Source: Streptococcus pneumoniae (GTDB lineage Bacteria > Bacillota > Bacilli > Lactobacillales > Streptococcaceae). From it: 64,000 nt of DNA. Of the stretch, positions 50,120-57,835 are shown in pieces. Each line of letters opens with the position of its first letter. The stretch's first letter is position 1. Position numbers and translations under genes: made by a program. The notes under the pieces were generated by a model. The model searched no databases and was not told the DNA's origin. It was given only the letters and a program-made list of their open reading frames with translations. Where the stretch lies: assembly GCF_001113365.1 (NCBI RefSeq), contig NZ_CKYA01000005.1, forward strand, positions 1 through 64,000. The letters run 5' to 3'.

Positions 50120-51045
50120 TTCCCACCTTTCAGTCTTTTTCTTTCTCTGAATAAAATATTAATACAAACGATAATCAACATTCCACCTAAGATTTGTATA
50201 ACTCCAATTGTATTTGCACGAGCATACTGAGTTCGTGAGCTAGCCACCGCTAATTCTCTAATAACAAAACTGATACTTTTTGTTCCTGCAGCACCATTTG
50301 TCAAAAAGAATACTTCGTTATAGAGCAAAAATCCTGAAGTTGCTGCCATAATTGAAACAGTTTTAATTGTCCCCTTAATCATCGGAATCGTAATATACCA
50401 CTCTTTCCTCCAACCAGTAATGTTGTCTAAAATAGCAGCTTCTTGAACTTCTTCTGGAATAGCAAAAATTTGCCCAAGAATCATAATGGTTGATGCTCCT
50501 GCAAAGAAGATATAAGCGCCAGTCATGGCTGCTATATTTAATCCTGGAGTCAACAGCACTGAATCTTTAAACGATGGATTAAATAGATGGATAACTTGGT
50601 TAACAACACCATAGTTTGGATTATAGATTTGAAGAAAAATCAATCCCATAGCAGCACTGGAAATAATACTCGGTACAATATAAAGATTTCTAGATATCTT
50701 CCATCCTTTTAATTTCTTAGATAATGTAATTGCAACAGATAAAGCTAAAGGAACTTGAATAATAACACCAATTACAGCCCAACGAACAGAATTAATTAGA
50801 GCTTCTGTAAAAAATGGGTATTCTTTAAAAACATACCTATAATTTTCAAATAATTTATCAAATCCTAGAAACTCAGGGGTGTTTAAATTTGTATAATCCC
50901 ATTTAGCAAATGAAGTTAAAAAGATTGTTACTACAGAATAAAAATAAAATAGAAAGAAACAAATCAACGTTGGCAAAAGAAATAAAAAGATAAATCGTCT
51001 TTTTTGATTCTTCCTATTTTGTAGGCTCATAACTTTTTGTGCCAT
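50116..51045 (-). CDS. ABC sugar importer permease 1 (CUT1, MalF-like)
   Basis: About 309 residues with six predicted membrane segments and EAA loop EVQEAAILDNITGWRKEWYI. The start is 51045 since AAAAAGGAG lies 8 nt upstream; the longer frame from 51102 would run into the intercistronic hairpin. No ATPase gene is present in the operon. In pneumococcus several CUT1 importers share the ATPase MsmK, which probably serves here as well. Confidence 0.9.
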   Translation of the reverse strand: MAQKVMSLQNRKNQKRRFIFLFLLPTLICFFLFYFYSVVTIFLTSFAKWDYTNLNTPEFLGFDKLFENYRYVFKEYPFFTEALINSVRWAVIGVIIQVPLALSVAITLSKKLKGWKISRNLYIVPSIISSAAMGLIFLQIYNPNYGVVNQVIHLFNPSFKDSVLLTPGLNIAAMTGAYIFFAGASTIMILGQIFAIPEEVQEAAILDNITGWRKEWYITIPMIKGTIKTVSIMAATSGFLLYNEVFFLTNGAAGTKSISFVIRELAVASSRTQYARANTIGVIQILGGMLIIVCINILFRERKRLKGGK

Positions 51046-51081
51046 AAACAAACTCCTTTTTTCAACTATATGAGTAAAATC

Positions 51082-51110
51082 AAGCTCAGTTGGCAGTGCC
51101 AACTGAGCTT
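51082..51110 (-). promoter_or_regulatory. Intercistronic hairpin between binding protein and permease genes
   Basis: A perfect 13-bp stem AAGCTCAGTTGGC / GCCAACTGAGCTT with a 3-nt loop lies between the solute-binding protein gene and the first permease gene. The T tract is weak (GATTTTAC), so it probably protects the upstream mRNA or dampens read-through, giving more binding protein than permease. Confidence 0.8.
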
Positions 51111-51131
51111 CGTTTCCACTCCCTAAAACAA

Positions 51132-52424
51132 TTAACCAATCAATGATTTCAACACATCTTGAGTAGATTTCACTTTTTGATCAACATCTACATTTTCAGC
51201 AGCACTTTCTGTCAATGCATTGATAATAGCTGTGTGTACATCGCCACCCCAAACATCACTTACAGTTGGAACAACTACTTTTGCATTCTTAACTTGAGTG
51301 ATTGCTTGTCCTAAAATTTTAGTAGTAGCTTCTGAACTCTTTTCTGAAAGTTCTTTTACATTTACATTTTCATCAGAAGGATTTGCTCCTACTTTTTCAA
51401 AAATTACTTTTTGTACATCATCGCTAGTCATATATTTCAAAAACTCAAGAGCTAGTTTTTGTTTAGCTTCAGACATCTTACTTGAGATAGTGATACCACC
51501 TCCAGAAGAACTAATTGCTACACCTGCAGGATAGATTCCAGGTGCAAGACTTGGGTTCTTAGACATCTCACCAGAAGCCCACACACCATTAAAGAAGACT
51601 GCAGATTTACCTTCTTGGAAGTCTTTAGAATAAGCATTAGCATCGCCACCAGCATTCTTAGAACCATTAGCTTGAATTTCTTTCATAACCATTTTCAAAG
51701 CATCTGCAAATTCTTTAGATTCAATTCCTTCTTTTGTTAATGGTTTATCTAATAATTTACGCCCACTTTCTGTGGTTCCTAAGACTGTATTAAACAAGCG
51801 AATAGATGGTTCTCCAGCACCAAATGCATACACTCCATCTTGCTTTCTCACAGCAGCCATTGCTTGTGTAAAATCTTCCCAAGTATTCCACTGATCAGGT
51901 GTCTTAGCACCTGCTTTTGCAAATATATCCTTGTTATACCACAAACCCATTGTAAATAACTGTTCGTGTACTGTATAAATTTTTCCATCTTTTTGGTTTT
52001 GTTTATAGTTCAAACCAACATTTTTTTCAAGCTTATTTGAATCGATATATGGTTTCAAATCTAAAACAAGTTTTTGTTCAATTGCAGCTAATGATACTGC
52101 ATTGCCTGCTAGGTCAATCACATCTGGAAATTCACCACTAGCAACCTTGTTATTCATTACATCCTTCAAATCACCATTTATAGGAATTGGTTTAAATTCT
52201 ACACCACTATCTTTATGTTCTTCTGCAAATTTATCATATAAATCTCGCATAGTCTTAGCTACAGGCCATTCATCTTCACTATGATGATACCCATGATAAA
52301 ATTCTAATACTTCTTTACCAGAAGAACTTCCACCGCTTGCATCCTTAGATGTTCCACAAGCTGCTAAACCAAGGGTAGCTACTAACCCGATAACAGCGCA
52401 TTTCAAAAGACTTTTTTTGTTCAT
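51132..52424 (-). CDS. ABC sugar importer solute-binding lipoprotein
   Basis: The product is 430 residues. The signal peptide ends in LAAC near residue 22, the lipobox, so Cys is lipidated and the protein is tethered outside the membrane. The rest is an SBP_bac_1 fold. It binds the imported host oligosaccharide, probably a fucosylated or blood-group fragment judging by the glycosidases encoded beside it. First transporter gene, 29 nt after the kinase gene. Confidence 0.92.
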   Translation of the reverse strand: MNKKSLLKCAVIGLVATLGLAACGTSKDASGGSSSGKEVLEFYHGYHHSEDEWPVAKTMRDLYDKFAEEHKDSGVEFKPIPINGDLKDVMNNKVASGEFPDVIDLAGNAVSLAAIEQKLVLDLKPYIDSNKLEKNVGLNYKQNQKDGKIYTVHEQLFTMGLWYNKDIFAKAGAKTPDQWNTWEDFTQAMAAVRKQDGVYAFGAGEPSIRLFNTVLGTTESGRKLLDKPLTKEGIESKEFADALKMVMKEIQANGSKNAGGDANAYSKDFQEGKSAVFFNGVWASGEMSKNPSLAPGIYPAGVAISSSGGGITISSKMSEAKQKLALEFLKYMTSDDVQKVIFEKVGANPSDENVNVKELSEKSSEATTKILGQAITQVKNAKVVVPTVSDVWGGDVHTAIINALTESAAENVDVDQKVKSTQDVLKSLIG

Positions 52425-52452
52425 GACAAAACCTCCGTTTTTTTATTTTTGT

Positions 52453-53856
52453 TTATGATAGCTGAGGATAATAATATTGTGTATCAGCAATATTTGTCAT
52501 AATATCCTTTAACCCTGTATCCTCGTTTATTTTACCTTGACTCAATAGCTGCACAACAATATTCCCCACAGCTGTAGCCTCAGTTGAACCTGTAAGAACT
52601 TCTTTACCAGTTCTATCAGCAATCATTTGATTAAAGTAACTGGCTCTAGCACCTCCTCCGATAACATATATCCTCTTATAAACCTTATGAGTTAGTTCTT
52701 CTAATAACTCTATCGTTTTCTTATACGTTTCAGCTAGACTTTCATAAACGATCTTAAATAGTTGCCCATCTGTCCACTCTCTAGTTTCATGATGATAAGC
52801 TAGATATTCTGTCAAAGTCTTATACATGTCAGATTCTGTTGCAAATTCAGTTGATTCAGTATCAATCAGAGGAAGATTTTCTTTTTCTTTCTCCACCATT
52901 GTCCTAATATCATCAAAAGAATAGGCTTTCCCTCTTCGTTCAAATGAACGTCTTAGTTCCTCTATGATCCATAGCCCTGTACAATTCTTCAGAAATGTAA
53001 TCACTCCATCTTTACCGACTTCATTTGTAAATCCATAACTGAAGGATTCGGTACTAAGAATAGGTGAAGAAAGCTCCACTCCAACCAAAGACCAAGTCCC
53101 TGATGAAATAAACAAACTATCTTCTGTCTTAGGAACTGATACAATCGCGCTTGCTGTATCATGACTACAAACATTTACAACAGGAATATTGCCTAAACCA
53201 TATTCCTCTTTGAGTCTACCAAGAACATTCCCCTCTGAAACAATTTCAGGAAGTAAAGATGACTCCAATTCAAATAGTTTTAAAATATTCTGATTCCATT
53301 TTTGACTTCTCGGATCAAAGAGTTGGGTTGTTGAAGCAATGCTTTTTTCTGTAGCAAACTTGCCTGTCAAGAGATAATTAAACAAATCTGGCATTAAAAG
53401 AATCTTATTGGTCTTATAGAAAGAGTCAGGAGATTCTTGACGTGCCTTAAAGAGTTGAAACAGGGTATTTATCTCCATAATCTGATTTCCTGTCTCTGAA
53501 TACAGTTTTTCTAATTCAGTCATTTCAGATATTTCCTTTAAAACTCCCTTTGTTCTTTCATCACGATAATGAACAGGTTGTGATAACAGCTTACCTTCAT
53601 TATCAATCAGTCCAAAATCAACTCCCCATGTGTCAATACCGATAGATAAAATCTTGTAACTAGTATTAGCCAAGTGGATGCTTTCAAGAATTTTAGCTAG
53701 TAGAAAGTCAACATCCCAAGATAAATGCCCTTTTACTCTAATAGGTAGATTAGAAAAGCGATTTATTTCTTCCATTACTAGTTTATTTTCAGAAAGGTAA
53801 CCAACGATTGCTCTTCCAGAAGTCGCACCTAAATCTATTGCTAAAACCGCTTCCAT
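52453..53856 (-). CDS. fucK: L-fuculose kinase (FGGY family)
   Basis: The product is 467 residues. MEAVLAIDLGATSGRAIVGYL is the phosphate-binding loop of FGGY kinases, and YVIGGGARASYFNQMIADRTGK near residue 395 is the second ATP motif. It phosphorylates L-fuculose at O1. The start at 53856 (MEAVLAI) is preferred; the longer frame from 53901 contains promoter sequence. It is the first gene of the operon, directly downstream of a strong promoter with a cre-like site and divergent from the regulator. Confidence 0.9.
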   Translation of the reverse strand: MEAVLAIDLGATSGRAIVGYLSENKLVMEEINRFSNLPIRVKGHLSWDVDFLLAKILESIHLANTSYKILSIGIDTWGVDFGLIDNEGKLLSQPVHYRDERTKGVLKEISEMTELEKLYSETGNQIMEINTLFQLFKARQESPDSFYKTNKILLMPDLFNYLLTGKFATEKSIASTTQLFDPRSQKWNQNILKLFELESSLLPEIVSEGNVLGRLKEEYGLGNIPVVNVCSHDTASAIVSVPKTEDSLFISSGTWSLVGVELSSPILSTESFSYGFTNEVGKDGVITFLKNCTGLWIIEELRRSFERRGKAYSFDDIRTMVEKEKENLPLIDTESTEFATESDMYKTLTEYLAYHHETREWTDGQLFKIVYESLAETYKKTIELLEELTHKVYKRIYVIGGGARASYFNQMIADRTGKEVLTGSTEATAVGNIVVQLLSQGKINEDTGLKDIMTNIADTQYYYPQLS

Positions 53857-53887
53857 TTTTCTTCTCTCTTCGTCCTTGATTAACTTT

Positions 53888-53932
53888 ATTATAATCCCCA
53901 CGTTTTATTTTTTCAATATGTGAACGCTTACT
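53888..53932 (-). promoter_or_regulatory. Fucose operon promoter with upstream cre-like site
   Basis: TTGAAA (53911-53916), 17-bp spacer, TATAAT (53888-53893). AGTAAGCGTTCACA (53919-53932) matches the cre pattern at 12 of 14 positions and abuts the -35 box. Confidence 0.75.
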
Positions 53933-53973
53933 TGAATAATGTTCATATATTTACTCCATAAACATAAAAATAA

Positions 53974-54001
53974 TTCAAATTCCTCCAATTTGTGCTATAA
54001 T
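53974..54001 (+). promoter_or_regulatory. Promoter of the fucose operon regulator
   Basis: Extended -10 TGCTATAAT (core 53996-54001) with a weak -35 (TTCAAA, 53974-53979, 16-bp spacer). AGGAGGAG lies between it and the ATG. Confidence 0.6.
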
Positions 54002-54031
54002 ATAGTTGAAATGATAAATTAGGAGGAGCTT

Positions 54032-54805
54032 ATGATAAAAGATGAACGTGTACTTGAATTGATTGAAATTATTAAAAAGAAAAAAAGAATTGCCGTAAAA
54101 GAGCTGGCAGAAATCACTTTCTCCAGCACAAGTACCTTACGTCGTGATTTAATTTTCTTAGAAAATCAAGGTCTTATCAAAAGAAAGCACGGATACGTGA
54201 CCCTGTCCTCTATGAACACAATTGAACTTTCTCATCAAATACGTGAAGGAGAAAGTACTAGGCAAAAAAGACTAATCGCTAGTCTCGCTAAAGACTTTAT
54301 TCGGTCAGGCATGTGTATTTATCTTGATTCCAGTACGACTGTCTACGAACTCTGTCCTCATCTCGCCGAACTAGATAATCTAATTATTTTTACAAATGGT
54401 TTGCATACTGCACAAACCTTATCTGAAACTGTTAGAGATAGTTCTAAAATTTTTATTACTTCTGGAGAAGTAAAACATCAATCTTGTTCAGTTATTAACT
54501 ATGATAAAGAAAATTCTTTATTAGATCACTTTAATATCGATTTAGCATTTTGTTCAGCAAGAGGTATTGATGACCAATATGTTTATGAAGCTTCTCTCAG
54601 CCAAGCTATTTCAAAAAAGAATATTATTGACAAAGCCCATGAAACCATCTTACTGATTGATAGTTCTAAATTTTACAAGACTGGATTTTTTAAAATTAAT
54701 CCCCTCTCCAAATACACAACCTTTATTTCTGACACCTTGCCAGATCAAAAATTATTAGACGCAGTAGAATTATTTGATGGAGAATGGGTTTCTGATATTC
54801 AATGA
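54032..54805 (+). CDS. fucR: DeoR-family regulator of the fucose operon
   Basis: The product is 257 residues. An N-terminal winged helix (RVLELIEIIKKKKRIAVKEL, recognition helix SSTSTLRRDL) precedes a DeoR C-terminal sensor domain (IYLDSSTTVYELC...). DeoR sensors bind phosphorylated sugars, here plausibly fuculose-1-phosphate. It is divergent from the fucose operon and has a good ribosome-binding site (AGGAGGAG). The final codons (D-I-Q-stop) lie inside a BOX element, so the natural C-terminus was created or altered by BOX insertion. Confidence 0.9.
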   Translation: MIKDERVLELIEIIKKKKRIAVKELAEITFSSTSTLRRDLIFLENQGLIKRKHGYVTLSSMNTIELSHQIREGESTRQKRLIASLAKDFIRSGMCIYLDSSTTVYELCPHLAELDNLIIFTNGLHTAQTLSETVRDSSKIFITSGEVKHQSCSVINYDKENSLLDHFNIDLAFCSARGIDDQYVYEASLSQAISKKNIIDKAHETILLIDSSKFYKTGFFKINPLSKYTTFISDTLPDQKLLDAVELFDGEWVSDIQ

Positions 54806-54970
54806 AAATCAAATAGGAAACTAGTCTCAGGTTGCTCAAAGTACAGATTTGAAAATTGATCAAGTCAGCTCGAAACACTGTTTTGATGTTGTAGATAGAA
54901 CTGATGAAGTCAGTCACATATATACGGAAAGACGAAGCTGACATGATGTGAAGAGATTTTCGAAGAATAT
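54795..54970 (-). repeat. BOX element, diverged, overlapping the fucR stop codon
   Basis: Begins ATATTCAATGAAAATC (diverged boxC), has a boxB core GAAACACTGTTTTGATG and ends GATTTTCGAAGAATAT. It supplies the TGA stop codon of the regulator gene. Confidence 0.85.
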
Positions 54971-55094
54971 TCGTTCTGTCTGCTGACTTATCTACAAATA
55001 CTCACCACATGACATTATTTTCTCAGCAACCCTAAAAACAGAAGCTGGGCAAAAACTCAATTTCAGGAGAAAATGGAGTAAACCTTCTCACAAT

Positions 55095-55142
55095 AAAACG
55101 CATAAAATCAAGGTTTTGCACACCTGATATTATGCGTTTTTC
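55095..55142 (+). terminator. Terminator downstream of fucR
   Basis: AAAACGCATAA and TTATGCGTTTT form an 11-bp stem, extended by partly paired inner sequence, with T tract on the plus strand (also usable on the minus strand). Confidence 0.75.
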
Positions 55143-55194
55143 TGATTTTAAAGACTTTGTCGCTTAGACCCTATATTTCAAGAATTAAGTGACC

Positions 55195-55223
55195 TTGATG
55201 ATCTAAATTTGTTGTGATATACT
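55195..55223 (+). promoter_or_regulatory. Promoter of Fst toxin mRNA, unit 1
   Basis: TTGATG (55195-55200), 17-bp spacer, TATACT (55218-55223). The same promoter recurs at 55538-55566 and 55881-55909 in units 2 and 3. A 5-bp hairpin (ATCGG / CCGAT) is near the 5' end of each mRNA. Confidence 0.82.
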
Positions 55224-55281
55224 ATTTTTGTCATCGGTTACCGATTACGTTCCTATGGGTTCGTGAGAGGAGGTGAAACTA

Positions 55282-55380
55282 ATGAGCCTTATCATAGAGC
55301 TCGCTCTTACTATTATAGCGGACGTCATCGCAGGAATTATCTTGTATTTCGTCTGCAGATGGCTAGATAGTAAGGAGTAG
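55282..55380 (+). CDS. Fst-family type I toxin, unit 1
   Basis: A 32-residue peptide, MSLIIELALTIIADVIAGII plus a short LYFVCRWLDSKE tail: one hydrophobic membrane helix followed by a charged end, as in Fst of plasmid pAD1. The family damages the cell envelope when over-produced. AGGAGGTGA precedes the ATG with good spacing. Translation is held off by the antisense RNA made from the other strand at 55431-55489, which contains a copy of the start region. First of three tandem loci. Confidence 0.9.
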   Translation: MSLIIELALTIIADVIAGIILYFVCRWLDSKE

Positions 55381-55430
55381 ACCGAGTGACTAGCCTATCA
55401 ACACCCGTTAAATCGCTAAGATACGTCAAA

Positions 55431-55464
55431 AAAGCCCTTAACTACGGCAATAGTTAGGGGCTTT
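55431..55464. terminator. Shared terminator, Fst unit 1
   Basis: A 14-bp stem AAAGCCCTTAACTA / TAGTTAGGGGCTTT with T tracts on both sides; toxin mRNA and antisense RNA converge here. Confidence 0.85.
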
Positions 55465-55489
55465 GGTGTTCTAATGAACCTTATCAATT
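55431..55489 (-). ncRNA. Antisense RNA of Fst unit 1
   Basis: Promoter TTGAAC (55519-55524) and TAGAAT (55496-55501), 17-bp spacer, on the minus strand. The ~60-nt RNA contains the complement of CTAATGAACCTTATCA (55471-55486), a copy of the toxin start region CTAATGAGCCTTATCA (55279-55294), so it can pair with the toxin mRNA at start codon and terminator, as in the pAD1 par system. Confidence 0.82.
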
Positions 55490-55537
55490 AACTATATTCT
55501 AGCATATAATCTACAATAGTTCAAGCATTAAGTGACC

Positions 55538-55566
55538 TTGATGATCTAAATTTAGTGTGGTATAAT
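55538..55566 (+). promoter_or_regulatory. Promoter of Fst toxin mRNA, unit 2
   Basis: TTGATG (55538-55543), 17-bp spacer, consensus TATAAT (55561-55566); this -10 is stronger than in units 1 and 3. Confidence 0.82.
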
Positions 55567-55624
55567 ACTTTTGTCATCGGTTACCGATTACGTTCCTATG
55601 GGTTCGTGAGAGGAGGTGAAACTA

Positions 55625-55723
55625 ATGAGCCTTATACCAGAGCTTGCTCTTACTATTGTAGCAGATGTTATAGCTGGAATTATCTTGTATTTCGTCTGCA
55701 AATGGCTAGATGGTAAGAAGTAG
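55625..55723 (+). CDS. Fst-family type I toxin, unit 2
   Basis: A 32-residue peptide starting MSLIPELALTIVADVIAGII and ending LYFVCKWLDGKK: a membrane helix with charged tail. Second tandem copy with a period of exactly 343 bp from unit 1. The start region reads CTAATGAGCCTTATAC and is matched in its own antisense RNA. Confidence 0.9.
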   Translation: MSLIPELALTIVADVIAGIILYFVCKWLDGKK

Positions 55724-55773
55724 ACCGAATGACTAGCCTATCAACACCCGTTAAATCGCTAAGATACGTCAAA

Positions 55774-55807
55774 AAATCCCTTAACTACTGCCATAGTTAA
55801 GGGATTT
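55774..55807. terminator. Shared terminator, Fst unit 2
   Basis: A perfect 14-bp stem AAATCCCTTAACTA / TAGTTAAGGGATTT, bidirectional. Confidence 0.85.
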
Positions 55808-55832
55808 GGTGTTCTAATGAACCTTATACACT
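55774..55832 (-). ncRNA. Antisense RNA of Fst unit 2
   Basis: Promoter TTGAAA (55862-55867) and TAGAAT (55839-55844), 17-bp spacer. The repeat CTAATGAACCTTATAC (55814-55829) matches the unit-2 toxin start (55622-55637) in the bases that differ from units 1 and 3. It ends at the 14-bp perfect stem 55774-55807 shared with the toxin mRNA. Confidence 0.82.
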
Positions 55833-55880
55833 AACTACATTCTAGCATATAAGTCCAGATATTTCAAGGATTAAGCAATG

Positions 55881-55909
55881 TTGATGATCTAAATTTAATG
55901 TGATATACT
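55881..55909 (+). promoter_or_regulatory. Promoter of Fst toxin mRNA, unit 3
   Basis: TTGATG (55881-55886), 17-bp spacer, TATACT (55904-55909). Confidence 0.82.
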
Positions 55910-55967
55910 ATTTTTGTCATCGGTTACCGATTACGTTCCTTACGGTTCGTGAGAGGAGGTGAAACTA

Positions 55968-56066
55968 ATGAACCTTGCCCCAGAGCTCGTTCTTACTATT
56001 GTAGCGGACGTCATAGCAGGAATTATCTTGTATTTCGTCTGCAAATGGCTAGATGGTAAGAAGTAG
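55968..56066 (+). CDS. Fst-family type I toxin, unit 3
   Basis: A 32-residue peptide starting MNLAPELVLTIVADVIAGII and ending LYFVCKWLDGKK. Third copy, again 343 bp from the previous start codon. Its N-terminus differs most (Asn2, Ala4), and the same base changes appear in its antisense RNA. Confidence 0.9.
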   Translation: MNLAPELVLTIVADVIAGIILYFVCKWLDGKK

Positions 56067-56116
56067 ACCGAATGACTAGCCTGTAAACACCCGTTAAATC
56101 GCTAAGATACGTCAAA

Positions 56117-56150
56117 AAATCCCTTAACTACTGCAATAGTTAAGGGATTT
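56117..56150. terminator. Shared terminator, Fst unit 3
   Basis: A perfect 14-bp stem AAATCCCTTAACTA / TAGTTAAGGGATTT where toxin mRNA and antisense RNA converge. Confidence 0.85.
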
Positions 56151-56175
56151 GGTGTTCTAATGAACCTTGCCTATC
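56117..56175 (-). ncRNA. Antisense RNA of Fst unit 3
   Basis: Promoter TTGAAA (56205-56210) and TAGAAT (56182-56187), 17-bp spacer. CTAATGAACCTTGCC (56157-56171) is identical to the unit-3 toxin start region (55965-55979). The RNA ends at the stem 56117-56150. Confidence 0.82.
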
Positions 56176-56281
56176 GATTTTATTCTAACATACAGGTCCA
56201 GATATTTCAAGAGTTTTATTTATTTTTTTAAAGTGCCTTAGGTATCTTAAAGGTCTATAATGAAGTTAGCCATCTAGTATC

Positions 56282-56312
56282 AAAAAACCGACTAGCTCTT
56301 ATGAACTAGTCG
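56282..56312 (-). terminator. Terminator of the adc operon
   Basis: A 7-bp stem CGACTAG / CTAGTCG followed by GTTTTTT on the minus strand, 9 bp after the adcA stop codon. Confidence 0.9.
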
Positions 56313-56320
56313 ATTTCTCA

Positions 56321-57826
56321 TCAATGCGCCAACATTTCTTGGGCGATTTCTTGTCCAGATAGGTTATCTGGGTAGTAGGTTGGCCAGTTATCCATTTCTT
56401 CAAAGAGGGCTTCTTGGCTTGTTCCTCCAAAGAAAATATGGAAATGTTCTGCCTTAACTGGGGCAATATTGTGGTCACTAAACTGAACATATTTGAATTG
56501 TCCAGCATCCGCATCTGTCGCTTCAAAAAGGAAGCGCACGCCACGATTGCCTTTCTTGTAAGTCAAGATTTTTTTACCGACATACTTGTAAGTATATTTC
56601 TTACTTTGTCCACCTTGAACAAATTCCATAGTATTATCAGTAATGTTAATCTTAGTCACATCTGTCTGATAGCCTTTTGTATAGTAGGCCTTGTACTCAG
56701 CCTGGGTCATCTTACCAGTCAACTTAGCCTTGTAGTCAAAGACTTGGTCAAAAGTGCCATCTTCAAGGAAAGGATAAACTGATTGCCAGTTACCTGCATA
56801 GTCACTCAAGGTGCGGTCCTTGACATCTGCATCCTCAAAGTAACCATTTTGAACTGTCTTCGTATCCTCTGCCTTTTCAGGTTCGATTGATGGTCCTTCT
56901 TGGTCTGTTGTTTGTTTCAAAGCTTTGAGGTTTTTCTCCATGATAGAGATATAATTTTCTCCCGCCTTGGTATCTTCTTCTGTCAGACTTTCTAAAGGAT
57001 TGAGGACATCAGTTTTGACACCTGCTTCTTTTGAAAGTGTATTAGCAAGGGCTTGTGAGGCATTTTCTTCAAAGTAGATATAGGCAATTTTATTTTTCTT
57101 AACGTACTCTGTCAATTCCGCCAAGCGAGCAGCTGATGGCTCTGCATCTGGAGATAGGCCTGAGATTGCGACTTGTTTGAGTCCATAGTCTAAGGCAAGG
57201 TAGTTAAAGGCTGCGTGTTGCGTTACAAAGCTCTTTTGTTTGGCTTGAGACAAGCCTTCTGCATAAGCCTTATCCAAGGCTTGCAATTTTTCGATATAGG
57301 CAGATGCGTTCTTTTCAAAGGTCTCTTTTTTATCAGGATAATCTGCTGACAAGCTATCACGGATATGCTCTACAAGTTTAATAGCACGAACCGGTGATAA
57401 CCAAACATGGGGATCGAACTCATGGTGATGTCCTTCTTCTCCATGGTCATGGTCTCCCTCTTCTTCCTCGCCACCTGGCAAAAGCAACATATCGCCTGTC
57501 GCCTTGATGGTTTTCACCTTTTTCTTATCCAAAGTATCTAGCAATTTAGGAACCCATGTTTCCATGTTTTCATTTTCATAAACGAAGGTATCTGCGTCTT
57601 GGATTTTAGCAACCGCCTTGGCAGATGGTTCGTATTCATGGGGTTCTGTACCAGCACCGATGAGGAGTTCTACATTAGCAGTATCTCCTGCGACTTGCTT
57701 GGTAAATTCATAGACAGGGTAAAAGGTTGTCACGATATTGAGTTTGCCATCTGCCTGTTTTTGATGGGAACAAGCCACTAAAAACAAGGCACATAGACTG
57801 GCTAGTAATAAGCTAATTTTTTTCAT
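56321..57826 (-). CDS. adcA: Zinc-binding lipoprotein AdcA
   Basis: The product is 501 residues. The signal peptide ends in the lipobox LVAC near residue 19. A ZnuA-like cluster A-1 binding domain with a His/Glu-rich loop (GDHDHGEEGHHHEFDPH near residue 125) is followed by a C-terminal ZinT/YodA domain with the HFHIFFGG zinc ligands. It captures zinc outside the membrane and passes it to AdcB/AdcC. Last gene of adcRCBA, ten nt after adcB. Confidence 0.96.
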   Translation of the reverse strand: MKKISLLLASLCALFLVACSHQKQADGKLNIVTTFYPVYEFTKQVAGDTANVELLIGAGTEPHEYEPSAKAVAKIQDADTFVYENENMETWVPKLLDTLDKKKVKTIKATGDMLLLPGGEEEEGDHDHGEEGHHHEFDPHVWLSPVRAIKLVEHIRDSLSADYPDKKETFEKNASAYIEKLQALDKAYAEGLSQAKQKSFVTQHAAFNYLALDYGLKQVAISGLSPDAEPSAARLAELTEYVKKNKIAYIYFEENASQALANTLSKEAGVKTDVLNPLESLTEEDTKAGENYISIMEKNLKALKQTTDQEGPSIEPEKAEDTKTVQNGYFEDADVKDRTLSDYAGNWQSVYPFLEDGTFDQVFDYKAKLTGKMTQAEYKAYYTKGYQTDVTKINITDNTMEFVQGGQSKKYTYKYVGKKILTYKKGNRGVRFLFEATDADAGQFKYVQFSDHNIAPVKAEHFHIFFGGTSQEALFEEMDNWPTYYPDNLSGQEIAQEMLAH

Positions 57827-57835
57827 CTTAGTCTC

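Noticed and set aside
2303..54970. RUP elements
   Set aside because: The five dispersed repeats match the boxA-boxB-boxC structure of BOX, including the BOX-PCR primer sequence at 38781-38802.
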